Positions 56,037 through 64,000 of a DNA stretch of 64,000 bases are shown piece after piece. Location of the stretch: NCBI GenBank assembly GCA_965197495.1, contig OZ240210.1:1984001-2048000 (forward strand), read 5' to 3'. The translations under genes and the position numbers were made by a program. Numbering within the stretch: the stretch's first letter is position 1; each line of letters starts with the position of its first letter. The notes below the pieces were generated by a model. That model searched no databases and was not told the DNA's origin. It worked only from the letters and a program-made list of their open reading frames with translations. The stretch is from SMYC01 sp965197495. GTDB taxonomy: Bacteria > Acidobacteriota > Vicinamibacteria > Marinacidobacterales > SMYC01.

Positions 56037-58843
56037 TCAAGAACATCAACTGGAACATCGCCAACGCCATCGCCAAGCGGGATCTGCGCATGTATTTCAG
56101 CAATCCCACGGGCTACGTCTTCATCACCCTCTTCATCTTCCTAAGCGCGGCGGCCGCCTTTTGGCAGGACCGCTTCTTTCTGAACAATCTAGCGAACCTC
56201 GACCAGCTCAATGCGGTTTTCCCCTACCTTCTCGTTTTCTTCGTGCCGGCCCTCACGATGTCGGTCTGGGCCGAGGAAAAAAAGCAAGGGACGGACGAAC
56301 TTCTTCTCACGCTTCCTGCCACTGACGTCGAGGTCGTGCTCGGGAAATACATGGCGGCTCTCGGCATCTACACGGTCGCGCTCGCGCTCTCGTTGAGCCA
56401 CGTCATCGTGCTGCTCTGGCTCGGAGCTCCCGACCTCGGCTTGATGTTCGCGAACTATCTCGGCTTCTTTTTCGTGGGCGCGGCGCTCATCGCCGTGGGT
56501 ATGCTCGCTTCGCAGCTCTCGGCGAACGTCACCATCGCCTTCGTTCTCGGAGTACTTTTTGTTGGCATCGGTGTCTTCATCGAGCCCATGACGCGGATTC
56601 TCAGCGAAGGTCTCTCTCGCGCCGTGGAGCCGCTGGGGGTGTTCTACCACTTCGAGGATTTCGGCCGCGGCGTCATCAGCTTCACCGGCTTTCTCTATTT
56701 CGGGTCGTTGACCGGTGTCTTCTTGTATCTGAACGTGCTCCTCGTGAGCCAGCGGCACTGGCCTCGTGAAGCGGACGGCGTCAAGATGTCGACGCACCAA
56801 CTCGTGCGCGCCGTCTCGGTCGTCGTCATCCTCGTTGCGAGCATCTCGATCCTCGGTAGGCTCGGCCTGCGGGTGGACGCGACCGCGGAGCGGCTGCACT
56901 CATTGAGCTCAGAGACGCGAACGCTTCTGAGCCAGCTCGACAGTAACCGTCCCGTCTTCGTTCAGGCCTATATCAGCCCGACCGCGCCCGAGCAGTACGT
57001 ACAAACGCGCGCCAACGTCGTGGGGCTCTTACGAGAGATGGCGTCGGCGAGCGGCGGGAAAGTACAGATCGCGATTTACGATACCGAGCCTTTCACCGAA
57101 GAGGCTCGCGAAGCTCGAGAGAAGTTCGGTATCCAGCCTAGGGAGATCCCGAATCTCCAAGGCGCGCGCGCCGGCTTCAGCGAAGTCTTCCTCGGCCTCG
57201 CCTTCACGTGTGCGGGGGAAGAGCAAGTGATCCTGTTCTTCGACCGCGGTCTGCCGGCGGAGTACGAGATCGCGCGGAGCATTCGCGTGGTCGCCAATAC
57301 CGAGCGGAGGAAGGTGGGCGTCATCAACACGCAGCTGAAGCTTTTCGGAGGCCTCGATTTCCAGACGATGCAGAGCTCTCCGTCGTGGGCGGTCGTGGAA
57401 GAGCTGCGGAAACAATACGAGGTCGTCCAGATAACGCCCTCGAGCCCGATCTCCGAGGAGGTCGACGGCTTGCTCGTAACACTTCCCTCTTCGTTGACAC
57501 AGGAAGAGATGACGAACGTCTCCGACTTCATCAAGCAAGGGACGGCGGCGCTCCTCCTAGTGGATCCGCTCCCCATCGTCAATCTCGGCCTCTCACCGTC
57601 CGAACAGCCGGGATCCAACACCAACCCGTTCATGCGGCAGCAACAGCCGCCGCCACAACCGAAAGGCGATATCCGCGGTTTTTTGAGGGAGCTCGGCTTT
57701 CAATGGGACCCGGCCACCATCACGTGGGATGCCTATAACCCGCATCCGGACCTCGCACACCTGCCGCCCGAAGTCGTCTTTCTAGGGCAAGGCAACGACA
57801 ACCCGGACGTGTTCAATCCGAGCCACCCAGCGAGCGCCACGCTTCAGCAACTCGTGCTCCTCTACCCGGGCCAAATCAACTCCGCCTCGGGCGAGGGTTT
57901 GACGTACCGTCCGCTCCTGCAGTCCGGTCCGTTATCCGGGCGCTTTCCGTATTTCCAGATGGTGCAGCGAAATTTTCTCGGCGCGTCGCTCAACCGTAAC
58001 TTGCCGCACCGGCCGGACCCCATGACCTACACCCTCGCGGCGGAAGTTCGGGGTGCCGAGCCGACCGTTGCTGATGGCGAGAGCGAGAGCGAGTCCGAGG
58101 GTGCCGAGCCGACCGTTGCTGATGGCGAGAGCGAGAGTGAGTCCGAGGATGCCGAGCCGACCGCTGATGATGTCGAGAGCGAGGGCGAGAGCGAATCCGA
58201 GGATGCCGAGCCGAGCCCGGCCAAGCCGCTTCACGTCATCGTCATCACCGATATCGATTTCATTTCCCAGCAGTTCTTCGACATCCGGCGTATGGGGCCG
58301 GGCAACCTGAACTTCGACAACGTTACGTTCTTCTTGAACGCGATGGACACGCTCGTGGGAGACGAGTCGTTCGTCGCCCTTCGCAACCGCCGCGTGCGCC
58401 ACCGGACGCTCGCGCGCGTGGAGAACCAGACGCGGAACTTCATCGAGCGACGAGCGCAAGAAGAGGCCGAGGCCGAGCGTGAAGCCGGCGCGAACCTCGC
58501 CGCCGCCCAGAGCCGGCTCGACGCGAAGGTCGCCGAAGTCCGAGACCGCGCGGATCTCGACGCGCAGACGAAGCAAATCATGGCGCGCAACCTCGAAGAG
58601 GTCGAGAACCGGCGCCTGGAAGTGCAAAAAGCCAATATCGAAACCGCGAAGGAAGCGGCGATCCGCGCGAGCGAGGAGAGGATGGAAACTCAGATCCGTC
58701 TCATCCAGAGCAGCATCCGCTCCGCGGCCGTTTTGTTGCCACCGATTCCCGTATTCCTTCTCGGGGTCTACATCTTCATCCGACGGCAAAAGCGCGAACG
58801 GGAAGGCGCCGTTCAAGCTCACCGCCTGAGGGAGGGAGCGTAA
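56033..58843 (+). CDS. ABC-2 permease fused to GldG-type substrate domain
   Basis: A 936-residue fusion. Residues about 1-240 are an ABC-2 permease (NPTGYVFITLFIFLSAAAAF, WAEEKKQGTDELLLTLPATD). After a further TM (VVILVASISILGRLGLRVDA) comes a GldG-like periplasmic region with STHILQE absent but EYEIARSIRVVANTERRKVG and LTQEEMTNVSDFIKQGTAAL present. An acidic repeat (EPTVADGESESESE, two exact 16-residue units plus variants) lies near residue 680. A long coiled coil (QEEAEAEREAGANLAAAQSR) and a last TM end it. The usual arrangement has separate GldF and GldG; here they are one chain. It probably exports an unknown envelope substrate. Confidence 0.88.
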   Translation: MIKNINWNIANAIAKRDLRMYFSNPTGYVFITLFIFLSAAAAFWQDRFFLNNLANLDQLNAVFPYLLVFFVPALTMSVWAEEKKQGTDELLLTLPATDVEVVLGKYMAALGIYTVALALSLSHVIVLLWLGAPDLGLMFANYLGFFFVGAALIAVGMLASQLSANVTIAFVLGVLFVGIGVFIEPMTRILSEGLSRAVEPLGVFYHFEDFGRGVISFTGFLYFGSLTGVFLYLNVLLVSQRHWPREADGVKMSTHQLVRAVSVVVILVASISILGRLGLRVDATAERLHSLSSETRTLLSQLDSNRPVFVQAYISPTAPEQYVQTRANVVGLLREMASASGGKVQIAIYDTEPFTEEAREAREKFGIQPREIPNLQGARAGFSEVFLGLAFTCAGEEQVILFFDRGLPAEYEIARSIRVVANTERRKVGVINTQLKLFGGLDFQTMQSSPSWAVVEELRKQYEVVQITPSSPISEEVDGLLVTLPSSLTQEEMTNVSDFIKQGTAALLLVDPLPIVNLGLSPSEQPGSNTNPFMRQQQPPPQPKGDIRGFLRELGFQWDPATITWDAYNPHPDLAHLPPEVVFLGQGNDNPDVFNPSHPASATLQQLVLLYPGQINSASGEGLTYRPLLQSGPLSGRFPYFQMVQRNFLGASLNRNLPHRPDPMTYTLAAEVRGAEPTVADGESESESEGAEPTVADGESESESEDAEPTADDVESEGESESEDAEPSPAKPLHVIVITDIDFISQQFFDIRRMGPGNLNFDNVTFFLNAMDTLVGDESFVALRNRRVRHRTLARVENQTRNFIERRAQEEAEAEREAGANLAAAQSRLDAKVAEVRDRADLDAQTKQIMARNLEEVENRRLEVQKANIETAKEAAIRASEERMETQIRLIQSSIRSAAVLLPPIPVFLLGVYIFIRRQKREREGAVQAHRLREGA
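58052..58216 (+). repeat. 48-bp in-frame tandem repeat in the permease-GldG gene
   Basis: Two nearly exact 48-bp units (58052-58099, 58100-58147) and a 54-bp variant followed by a partial unit. Each codes for a GAEPTVADGESESESE-type block, so length changes stay in frame. Confidence 0.9.
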
Positions 58844-60234
58844 TGAACGAGCCAAAGACGCCAGTCGAGGCCAAGCCCGAGCTCAAACTGACCAAGACGC
58901 TCGCGGGAGCCGCGGTGCTTCTTGCGGTCGTCGCCTTGGCGACGGCGCCGCGCAACATCACGCCGAGCGCTTTTCTCGATCAAGGCGAGCCTTTTTTTCC
59001 CGACTTCACCGACCCGAACGTCGCGATGACGCTCGAGGTCATCGAGTTCGACGAAGATACGGCTGCGGCGCGGCCGTTCAAGGTGACGAACCAGAGTGGT
59101 ATTTGGACCATCCCGTCGCATCACAACTACGCCGCGGATGGTGAGGATCGCCTCGCGGAGACGGCGGCGGGTGTCATGACCATCAACAAGGACGACTTCC
59201 GCTCCGACAACGTTTCCGACCACGAAGCGCTCGGTGTCATCGACCCGCTCGACGAAACGGCTGCGAGCCTGCTCGGCCGCGGCAAGCGCGTCACGATGCG
59301 CGGCGAGAACGACGGCGTTCTCGCGGACATTATCATCGGCTCTGAGATCGAAGGCCGTGAAGGCTTTCACTTCGTGCGTCTGCCGGAGCAAAAGCGCGTC
59401 TACGCTGCCAAAGTGGACGTCGACATCTCGACCAAGTTCGAGGACTGGATCGAGAGCGACCTTCTCAAAGTCGAGCGGAGCAAGATCGACCACATCGTGC
59501 TGCGGGACTATTCCATCAACGAGCGGACCCTCATGGTGGATGAGCGTGACACCGTCACTCTCGACAAAGAGGACGACACGTGGGCCGCGAATCGCATGGA
59601 CGCCGATCAGGAAGTCGACTCCACGAAGATGAACGACTTGTTGCGCGAGGTGGACGATCTCAAGATCGTCGGCGTTCGTCCGAAGCCTGAAGGCATCGAC
59701 AACCGTCTTTCCGGGCTCACGGTTTCACGCCAAGATGTTCTATCGCTCCAGAGCCGGGGCTATTACATGACTCGCATGGGCGACCTTCTGTCCAACGAAG
59801 GCGAGCTCCAAGTGCGCACGAGTGAGGGTGTCTATTACACGCTCCGCTTCGGCGAGATCCTCTACGGCTCCGGCGAGGCCATCAGCGCCGGCGCCGAGTC
59901 GACCGGGGACGAAGAGAGCGGCCCGGGCGAGAACCGGTATCTGTTCATCACCGCGGATTTCGACGGCGAAACACTTCCCGAGCCGCCGCGTCCAGGGAAT
60001 CGCGACTTCGAGGACAAAGAAGGCGACGATTTGACCGACGACGACAAGCAGAACAAAGACCTCGCGGATGCGTATGAGAGCTGGGAAGACAAAGTCAAGG
60101 AAGGCCAAGAGACGGCGGAAGAACTTTCGCAACGTTTCGCGCCCTGGTACTACGTCATCTCGGCAGATAGCTTCGACAAGATGCACCTCGACCGGGGCGA
60201 TCTCGTCAAAGCGAAAGAATCGACGGACGAGTAA
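58843..60234 (+). CDS. DUF4340-domain protein of the ABC exporter operon
   Basis: A 463-residue protein with one N-terminal membrane anchor (TLAGAAVLLAVVALATAPRN) and an extracytoplasmic DUF4340 region (YVISADSFDKMHL end; FKVTNQSGIWTIPSHHNY, RGYYMTRMGDLLSNEGELQV). Its start overlaps the permease-GldG stop (TAATG). The three-gene ABC/GldFG/DUF4340 layout is common in Acidobacteriota and others; function unknown, an envelope or gliding-type role is only suggested by GldG. Confidence 0.88.
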   Translation: MNEPKTPVEAKPELKLTKTLAGAAVLLAVVALATAPRNITPSAFLDQGEPFFPDFTDPNVAMTLEVIEFDEDTAAARPFKVTNQSGIWTIPSHHNYAADGEDRLAETAAGVMTINKDDFRSDNVSDHEALGVIDPLDETAASLLGRGKRVTMRGENDGVLADIIIGSEIEGREGFHFVRLPEQKRVYAAKVDVDISTKFEDWIESDLLKVERSKIDHIVLRDYSINERTLMVDERDTVTLDKEDDTWAANRMDADQEVDSTKMNDLLREVDDLKIVGVRPKPEGIDNRLSGLTVSRQDVLSLQSRGYYMTRMGDLLSNEGELQVRTSEGVYYTLRFGEILYGSGEAISAGAESTGDEESGPGENRYLFITADFDGETLPEPPRPGNRDFEDKEGDDLTDDDKQNKDLADAYESWEDKVKEGQETAEELSQRFAPWYYVISADSFDKMHLDRGDLVKAKESTDE

Positions 60235-60327
60235 GAGCCCCGGCTCCCCTCGCTCTTCCAAAAAGAGAGCAAAGCCAGGCGACAGCCGAGAGGCCCTCGC
60301 CCGTCTTAGATCCGTGCATTCGAGAGG

Positions 60328-61377
60328 TTAGCGGCTGCCAGCCCGGATATTGGACCAGATGGCCTGCTCGAGGGTTTCCGCACGACTACAGTTGCCGAGC
60401 TCGAGCCAATGCGGGTTCGGGCTATAGGCACGATCGTAGTTACGTGTGAGGATCTCGAAGCCGTCGAGAAATACTTTCACGTGCTGGGACGGAATACCCG
60501 CGAAGCTGCCCCACTCGATGTGCCACGAATAAACGATGGAGGGGTCGAAGTCGAAAAAGCTGATATTCGTATTCGTTTCCTGGCCGCGTGAGATCCAGCG
60601 CAGACGCACGTCTCCGAAAGTCACCGTGGTCCGGTCCAATTTTTGGAGATGCATACGGAACGGGTTCGTCGTGTATTCGCCTTTCGACGGATCCCACATG
60701 CTGACGAGCATGCGTTTGCCGGAGAACGGGTTCGGCGAGCTGACATTGGTCGTCTCGAACTCGAGAAAGCCCTCGTGAAGCGTCGGGATCTGATAGCGGA
60801 TGCAGTCGGTGTTCACCTGCGGTTGCCATCCCCCGGCGACGAACTGGCCTCCCATCAACATCCCGACGGTCGAGCCGCTCGTCAGAGGATCGAACAACAC
60901 GATCTCGGAGGGTCGGTCTCGCGTAAAACCGGCCTTGATGCGGAACTCCGCGGTGTCGGAAAACGGACCCGCACCGGAGCTCGTGCTCACACGCACGCGC
61001 CAGAAGTAGCGGGCGTCGGCTACAAGCGCTTCCGGCACGCGCCATTTTGTGATGCCGCCCAACCCTTCCATCACGCCGCTCTCCGAAGCGACCATTTGCT
61101 GAAAGGCGCCGTCCGTAGCGACCTCGAAACTGTAGGTCCGAGCCGAAGAGCCGCCGGTGGCATTATTCACGACGAGCTCGGGCTGCACGGTCTCGATCTG
61201 TTCTGAAGCGCCGGGCGACTGCGCTACTGGGGCGGTGAGGGAGCTATCCGTCGGCGCGCCCGCGGACGGATTCGAGGGATTTGAAGGATTGGTGGGCGAG
61301 CTACTGTTGTCGCCACAGCCGATGGTGAGGGTTCCGAGAAGAATCTGTGACAGCAAAAGAGCAAGACCACGATTCAT
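60328..61377 (-). CDS. Lipoprotein with fibronectin-III-like domain
   Basis: From MNRGLALLLSQILLGTLTIG at 61377 with the lipobox Cys directly after. A low-complexity spacer (SSPTNPSNPSNPSAG, 9-bp repeat) leads to an FN3-like domain (YSFEVATDGAFQQMVASESG, DARYFWRVRVSTSSGAGPFS) and a C-terminal beta-rich region, perhaps lectin-like (SWHIEWGSFAGIPSQHVKVF). About 349 residues, outer-membrane or surface exposed. Role unknown. Confidence 0.75.
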   Translation of the reverse strand: MNRGLALLLSQILLGTLTIGCGDNSSSPTNPSNPSNPSAGAPTDSSLTAPVAQSPGASEQIETVQPELVVNNATGGSSARTYSFEVATDGAFQQMVASESGVMEGLGGITKWRVPEALVADARYFWRVRVSTSSGAGPFSDTAEFRIKAGFTRDRPSEIVLFDPLTSGSTVGMLMGGQFVAGGWQPQVNTDCIRYQIPTLHEGFLEFETTNVSSPNPFSGKRMLVSMWDPSKGEYTTNPFRMHLQKLDRTTVTFGDVRLRWISRGQETNTNISFFDFDPSIVYSWHIEWGSFAGIPSQHVKVFLDGFEILTRNYDRAYSPNPHWLELGNCSRAETLEQAIWSNIRAGSR

Positions 61378-61515
61378 GTCAGAATACGTCCTTTCCTTTA
61401 GAAAAGCTTGACGGGTTTCCCGCGCCAGTGCGGGACCGAACATTGAGCGGCGCGGGAGTCGCAATTTTAGCAATAGAGGTCATCACAAGGCAAATCTTGG
61501 GATAGGATCTCAGAC

Positions 61516-62346
61516 TTGACCTACACCGTTCTCTTTCACGCCAACTGCGCTGACGGCTTCGGCGCGGCCTGGGCCGCCTGGCGCAAGCTCGGCGACGAGG
61601 CTACCTATCTCCCCGTCCGACACGGCGTTCCGGCACCGGTGCTCCCCAAGGGCTCTTCCGTCTACATCCTTGACTTCTGCTATCCGCGAGAGGTGATCGT
61701 CGCCATGCGGAAACGCTTCGCCGAGCTTCAGATCATCGATCACCACCGGACCGCGGAGGAGGCGCTCGAGGGCCTCGTCTATGCGGTTTTCGACAACAGT
61801 AAGAGCGGCGCGGTGCTCGCCTGGGAGCACTTCCATCCAGAGGAGCCCGTACCCGAGCTTCTTCGCTACGTCATGGAGCACGACCTTTGGCGGTACGAGC
61901 TTCCAAAAAGCCGCGAAGTATACGCTGCGTTGAGCTCGTACCCTATGGATTTCGAGGTCTGGAACGGGCTCGACGTGTCCGAGCTCGCGAAGGAAGGTGT
62001 GCCGATCCTCCGCTATAAAAAAGAGCAAGTCGCGCTTCTCTGTGACCAGGTTCGGTTCGAGGAGCTCGCGGGCTATCGCGTGCCCATCGTGAACGGCGCC
62101 GTGCTCGGCTCAGAAGTTGGCGAGGAGCTCTTGCGACGTCATCCCGAGGCGCGTTTCGTCGTCATTTACTTTGACCGCGGCGACGGGATTCGCCAGTGGT
62201 CTCTTCGCTCGCGCGAAGACTTCGACGTTTCCGAGATCGCGCGCCAATTTCAGAATGGCGGCCACCGCCAAGCGGCCGGTTTCGAGACTAGACTCGGGAA
62301 GGACTTCGTGCCCAAGGCCCAGAAGAAGAGCTCGCGGCGCAAATAA
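61516..62346 (+). CDS. DHH-family phosphoesterase
   Basis: A 276-residue protein with a TTG start. VLFHANCADGFGAAWAAWRK, YILDFCYPREV and the eponymous LQIIDHHRTAEEAL give the N-terminal metal site. A DHHA1-like end (QNGGHRQAAGFETRL) is present. It resembles the short cytosolic DHH proteins that act on phosphoester substrates such as oligoribonucleotides or cyclic dinucleotides; the substrate is not known. It lies 26 bp before the BON gene. Confidence 0.85.
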   Translation: MTYTVLFHANCADGFGAAWAAWRKLGDEATYLPVRHGVPAPVLPKGSSVYILDFCYPREVIVAMRKRFAELQIIDHHRTAEEALEGLVYAVFDNSKSGAVLAWEHFHPEEPVPELLRYVMEHDLWRYELPKSREVYAALSSYPMDFEVWNGLDVSELAKEGVPILRYKKEQVALLCDQVRFEELAGYRVPIVNGAVLGSEVGEELLRRHPEARFVVIYFDRGDGIRQWSLRSREDFDVSEIARQFQNGGHRQAAGFETRLGKDFVPKAQKKSSRRK

Positions 62347-62372
62347 GCTACAATCGGCACGGGAGAATCGCT

Positions 62373-63095
62373 ATGAAGAACAAGGTCAGAAGGCTCACGG
62401 TCGCTCTGCTATTCCTCGCCTTGCCTGCGTCACTGCTCGCGCAGCGTAGCCCGGGCGAGATCCTGAAACAGATCGAAAAAGGCTTCAAGAAGGAAAAGAT
62501 CAAGCTCAACATCGAGCTCGAGGGAGCCACCGCGATTCTGACCGGCCAAGTGCGAAACGTGTTCGCGAAGAACAAGGCCGTCGAGGTCGCGCTCGCCCAG
62601 CCCGAAATCGAGGACGTCGAAGCCGATATCGAGATCGCTCAGGCGGAGAGCGACAACGAGCTCGGCCAGGAAGTCGTCAAACAGATCCGGAGGTACGGGA
62701 ACCTCACCATCTTCGACGATGCAGGCGCGATCGTGAAAGACGGGAGCGTCGTCATCATGGGGTTCGTCACGGAGCCCTACAAAAAAGACGGCATCGAAGA
62801 GAGGATACACAAAGTCCTCGGCATTCAAGAGTTCAGCAACCAGATCGAGGTGCTCCCGACTTCCATGCAAGACAGTCGGTTGCGGCGAACGCTCGCCAAT
62901 CGCCTCTATCGCGACTCGATGTTCTCCGACTACGCGCGGATGGCGCACCCGCCGATCCGCATCATCGTCAAACAGTCCAGGGTCCTCCTGACGGGCGTGG
63001 TCCTGAACCAAATGGCCAAGCAAAAAGCGGAGTCCATCATCCGGCAAACGCTCGGTGTGCTGTCGGTGGAGAGCAAGCTCCGCTTCGGGTCTTGA
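62373..63095 (+). CDS. Secreted BON-domain protein
   Basis: A 240-residue protein with a signal peptide (VALLFLALPASLLAQR). Two or three BON-type repeats follow: LNIELEGATAILTGQVRNVF, DAGAIVKDGSVVIMGFVTEP and IIVKQSRVLLTGVVLNQMAK. BON domains bind phospholipids or cell-wall components in the periplasm. Probably co-transcribed with the DHH gene. Confidence 0.8.
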   Translation: MKNKVRRLTVALLFLALPASLLAQRSPGEILKQIEKGFKKEKIKLNIELEGATAILTGQVRNVFAKNKAVEVALAQPEIEDVEADIEIAQAESDNELGQEVVKQIRRYGNLTIFDDAGAIVKDGSVVIMGFVTEPYKKDGIEERIHKVLGIQEFSNQIEVLPTSMQDSRLRRTLANRLYRDSMFSDYARMAHPPIRIIVKQSRVLLTGVVLNQMAKQKAESIIRQTLGVLSVESKLRFGS

Positions 63096-63122
63096 TTAGG
63101 TCGGGGCCCGCGCGCTAGTAAC

Positions 63123-64000
63123 TCAGGTCGCGCTTTTCAGCTCGGCGACGGCGCGATAGGCTTCGTTGATCGCCGCGTCCGTGTGAGGGCTCGCGGCTGC
63201 GTCCGCATTGGCGATCGTGATCCGGCTTCCAATCGGCTGACGCCCGCGGATCGCCGGGCGGTCCGACGTTGTCGTAAAAGCCCACGGCTCGGGATCGAAC
63301 AGCGTGTTGTAGGTGTAGGCGTAGCCGTGGGGCCACCGGTTCACGGCGATCGCGAGGAGGTTGCGCGCCGCATCGAAACCCGTCGGACCGAACGTGCGAC
63401 CGAGCTGGTCACGGATGTTGTGCTCGAAGGTCTCGAACGTCGTCCCCAGAAGCTCTTCGCGCCCCACCCGATGCTGCTCTCGCCCGGATAGCCCATTTCC
63501 CAGCCATAGAGCGCGGGCACCGCGTCGACCCCGACACAGAAGATCCCCATCGCGCGCGTGTTGAAAAAAGGAACGACGCCCGGGTCCGCTCCTGCAACGT
63601 CCATCAGGTAATCGCGATAGCTGAGATGCGCGAGCTTTTTCTTCTTCTCGTCCGAGCTCAGACCGGGCATGTAGTCCGTCGTTCCTGCGTAGAGCTTGAG
63701 GATGTCCTTTCGCACCGACGCCGAGAGCGGCGATGCCATGAGGAACGCCTTCATACCTTTGGTGCTATAGCTTCCGACGAGGCGGTCTTCACCGAAAGTC
63801 TCTTTGTCGAAGAACATCCGATACGCTCTTGTTGGACTCGAAATAGCGCGTGCGATCGATACCGAGCTCCCACAGGAGGCCGGCGGCAACGGTGCTGTAT
63901 TGCGAGGGTGCTTCGACGTTGAGCGTCCCGCCATTCATAAATACATGCGGCTGTCGTGCCAGAACTCGTTGCGCTTGGCGTGGCCCCCGAAATCGTCGTG
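63123..64000 (-). pseudogene. FAD-dependent amine-oxidase-like oxidoreductase, decayed and cut by window edge
   Basis: Scattered frames spell one protein. HDDFGGHAKRNEFWHDSRMY (window edge) and NVEAPSQYSTVAAGLLWELG lie in different frames; FFDKETFGEDRLVGSYSTKG, YMPGLSSDEKKKKLAHLSYR and FNTRAMGIFCVGVDAVPALY are in a third stretch; ETFEHNIRDQLGRTFGPTGF and VNRWPHGYAYTYNTLFDPEP form the C-terminus. At least three frame changes and a deletion near 63470 are needed. It belongs to the NAD(P)/FAD-binding monoamine-oxidase-like group. Not functional as it stands. Confidence 0.75.

Overview
The window is about 60% GC and reads as a bacterial chromosome segment of Acidobacteriota type. That assignment is an inference from gene content: DUF4388/J-domain proteins, a Ser/Thr kinase with a beta-propeller tail next to an ECF sigma factor, a YfbK-like vWA protein, ABC/GldG/DUF4340 export genes and a peptidase C25 fragment. 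No rRNA or tRNA gene and no CRISPR array was seen. The most striking overall property is gene decay: many insertion sequences, most of them broken, and at least nine non-IS genes that are truncated or frameshifted (clpB, a zinc-ribbon/receiver gene, a surface protein, a C25 peptidase, a Phd antitoxin, a Ser/Thr kinase, an ECF sigma factor, a C39 peptidase/ABC protein and an amine-oxidase-like flavoprotein).

Region by region: 1-3.4 kb is an iron-sulfur cluster (A-type carrier, 2Fe-2S ferredoxin, membrane protein, zinc-ribbon membrane protein) facing an Rrf2 regulator, then a phosphoglycolate-phosphatase-like gene. 3.4-4.2 kb is repeat-filled intergenic DNA. 4.2-4.8 kb encodes an AhpD-like protein whose second active-site cysteine codon is UGA followed by a hairpin, a probable selenoprotein. 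4.8-7.5 kb is a histidine kinase and NtrC-type regulator pair. 7.6-9.0 kb is a DUF4388/J-domain/TPR protein. 9.25-9.40 kb holds a sigma-54 promoter followed by three hairpins, a candidate small RNA. 9.7-10.5 kb is a GNAT toxin/antitoxin pair, next to a dead clpB (10.6-13.2 kb) whose ribosome binding site abuts an IS1634-type element (13.2-15.45 kb). dnaK, kbl, queG and a broken zinc-ribbon/receiver gene follow to 21.4 kb.

21.7-30.5 kb mixes pseudogenes, ISL3 copy A with a nested IS1634 remnant, a lipoprotein, a ferredoxin-NADP reductase and an intact ISL3 copy B with an 8-bp target duplication. 30.6-39.8 kb (minus strand) is one envelope-stress or efflux locus: ECF sigma, zinc-binding anti-sigma, Spy/CpxP-like protein, RND pump, membrane-fusion lipoprotein, second RND pump. 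39.9-47.0 kb holds a toxin-antitoxin-like pair, a truncated kinase and ECF remnant around an IS1634 fragment, a secreted protein, and an ECF sigma factor coupled to a vWA protein.

47.1-54.4 kb is a single ISL3 element blown apart by nested insertions: an IS21 relic, an uncharacterised mobile-type gene with a four-helix-bundle gene, and an IS3 element. 54.4-55.0 kb is a C39 peptidase remnant. 55.1-60.2 kb is a clean three-gene ABC exporter operon (ATPase, permease-GldG fusion, DUF4340). The window ends with a lipoprotein, a DHH phosphoesterase, a BON-domain protein and a decayed flavoprotein gene running off the edge.
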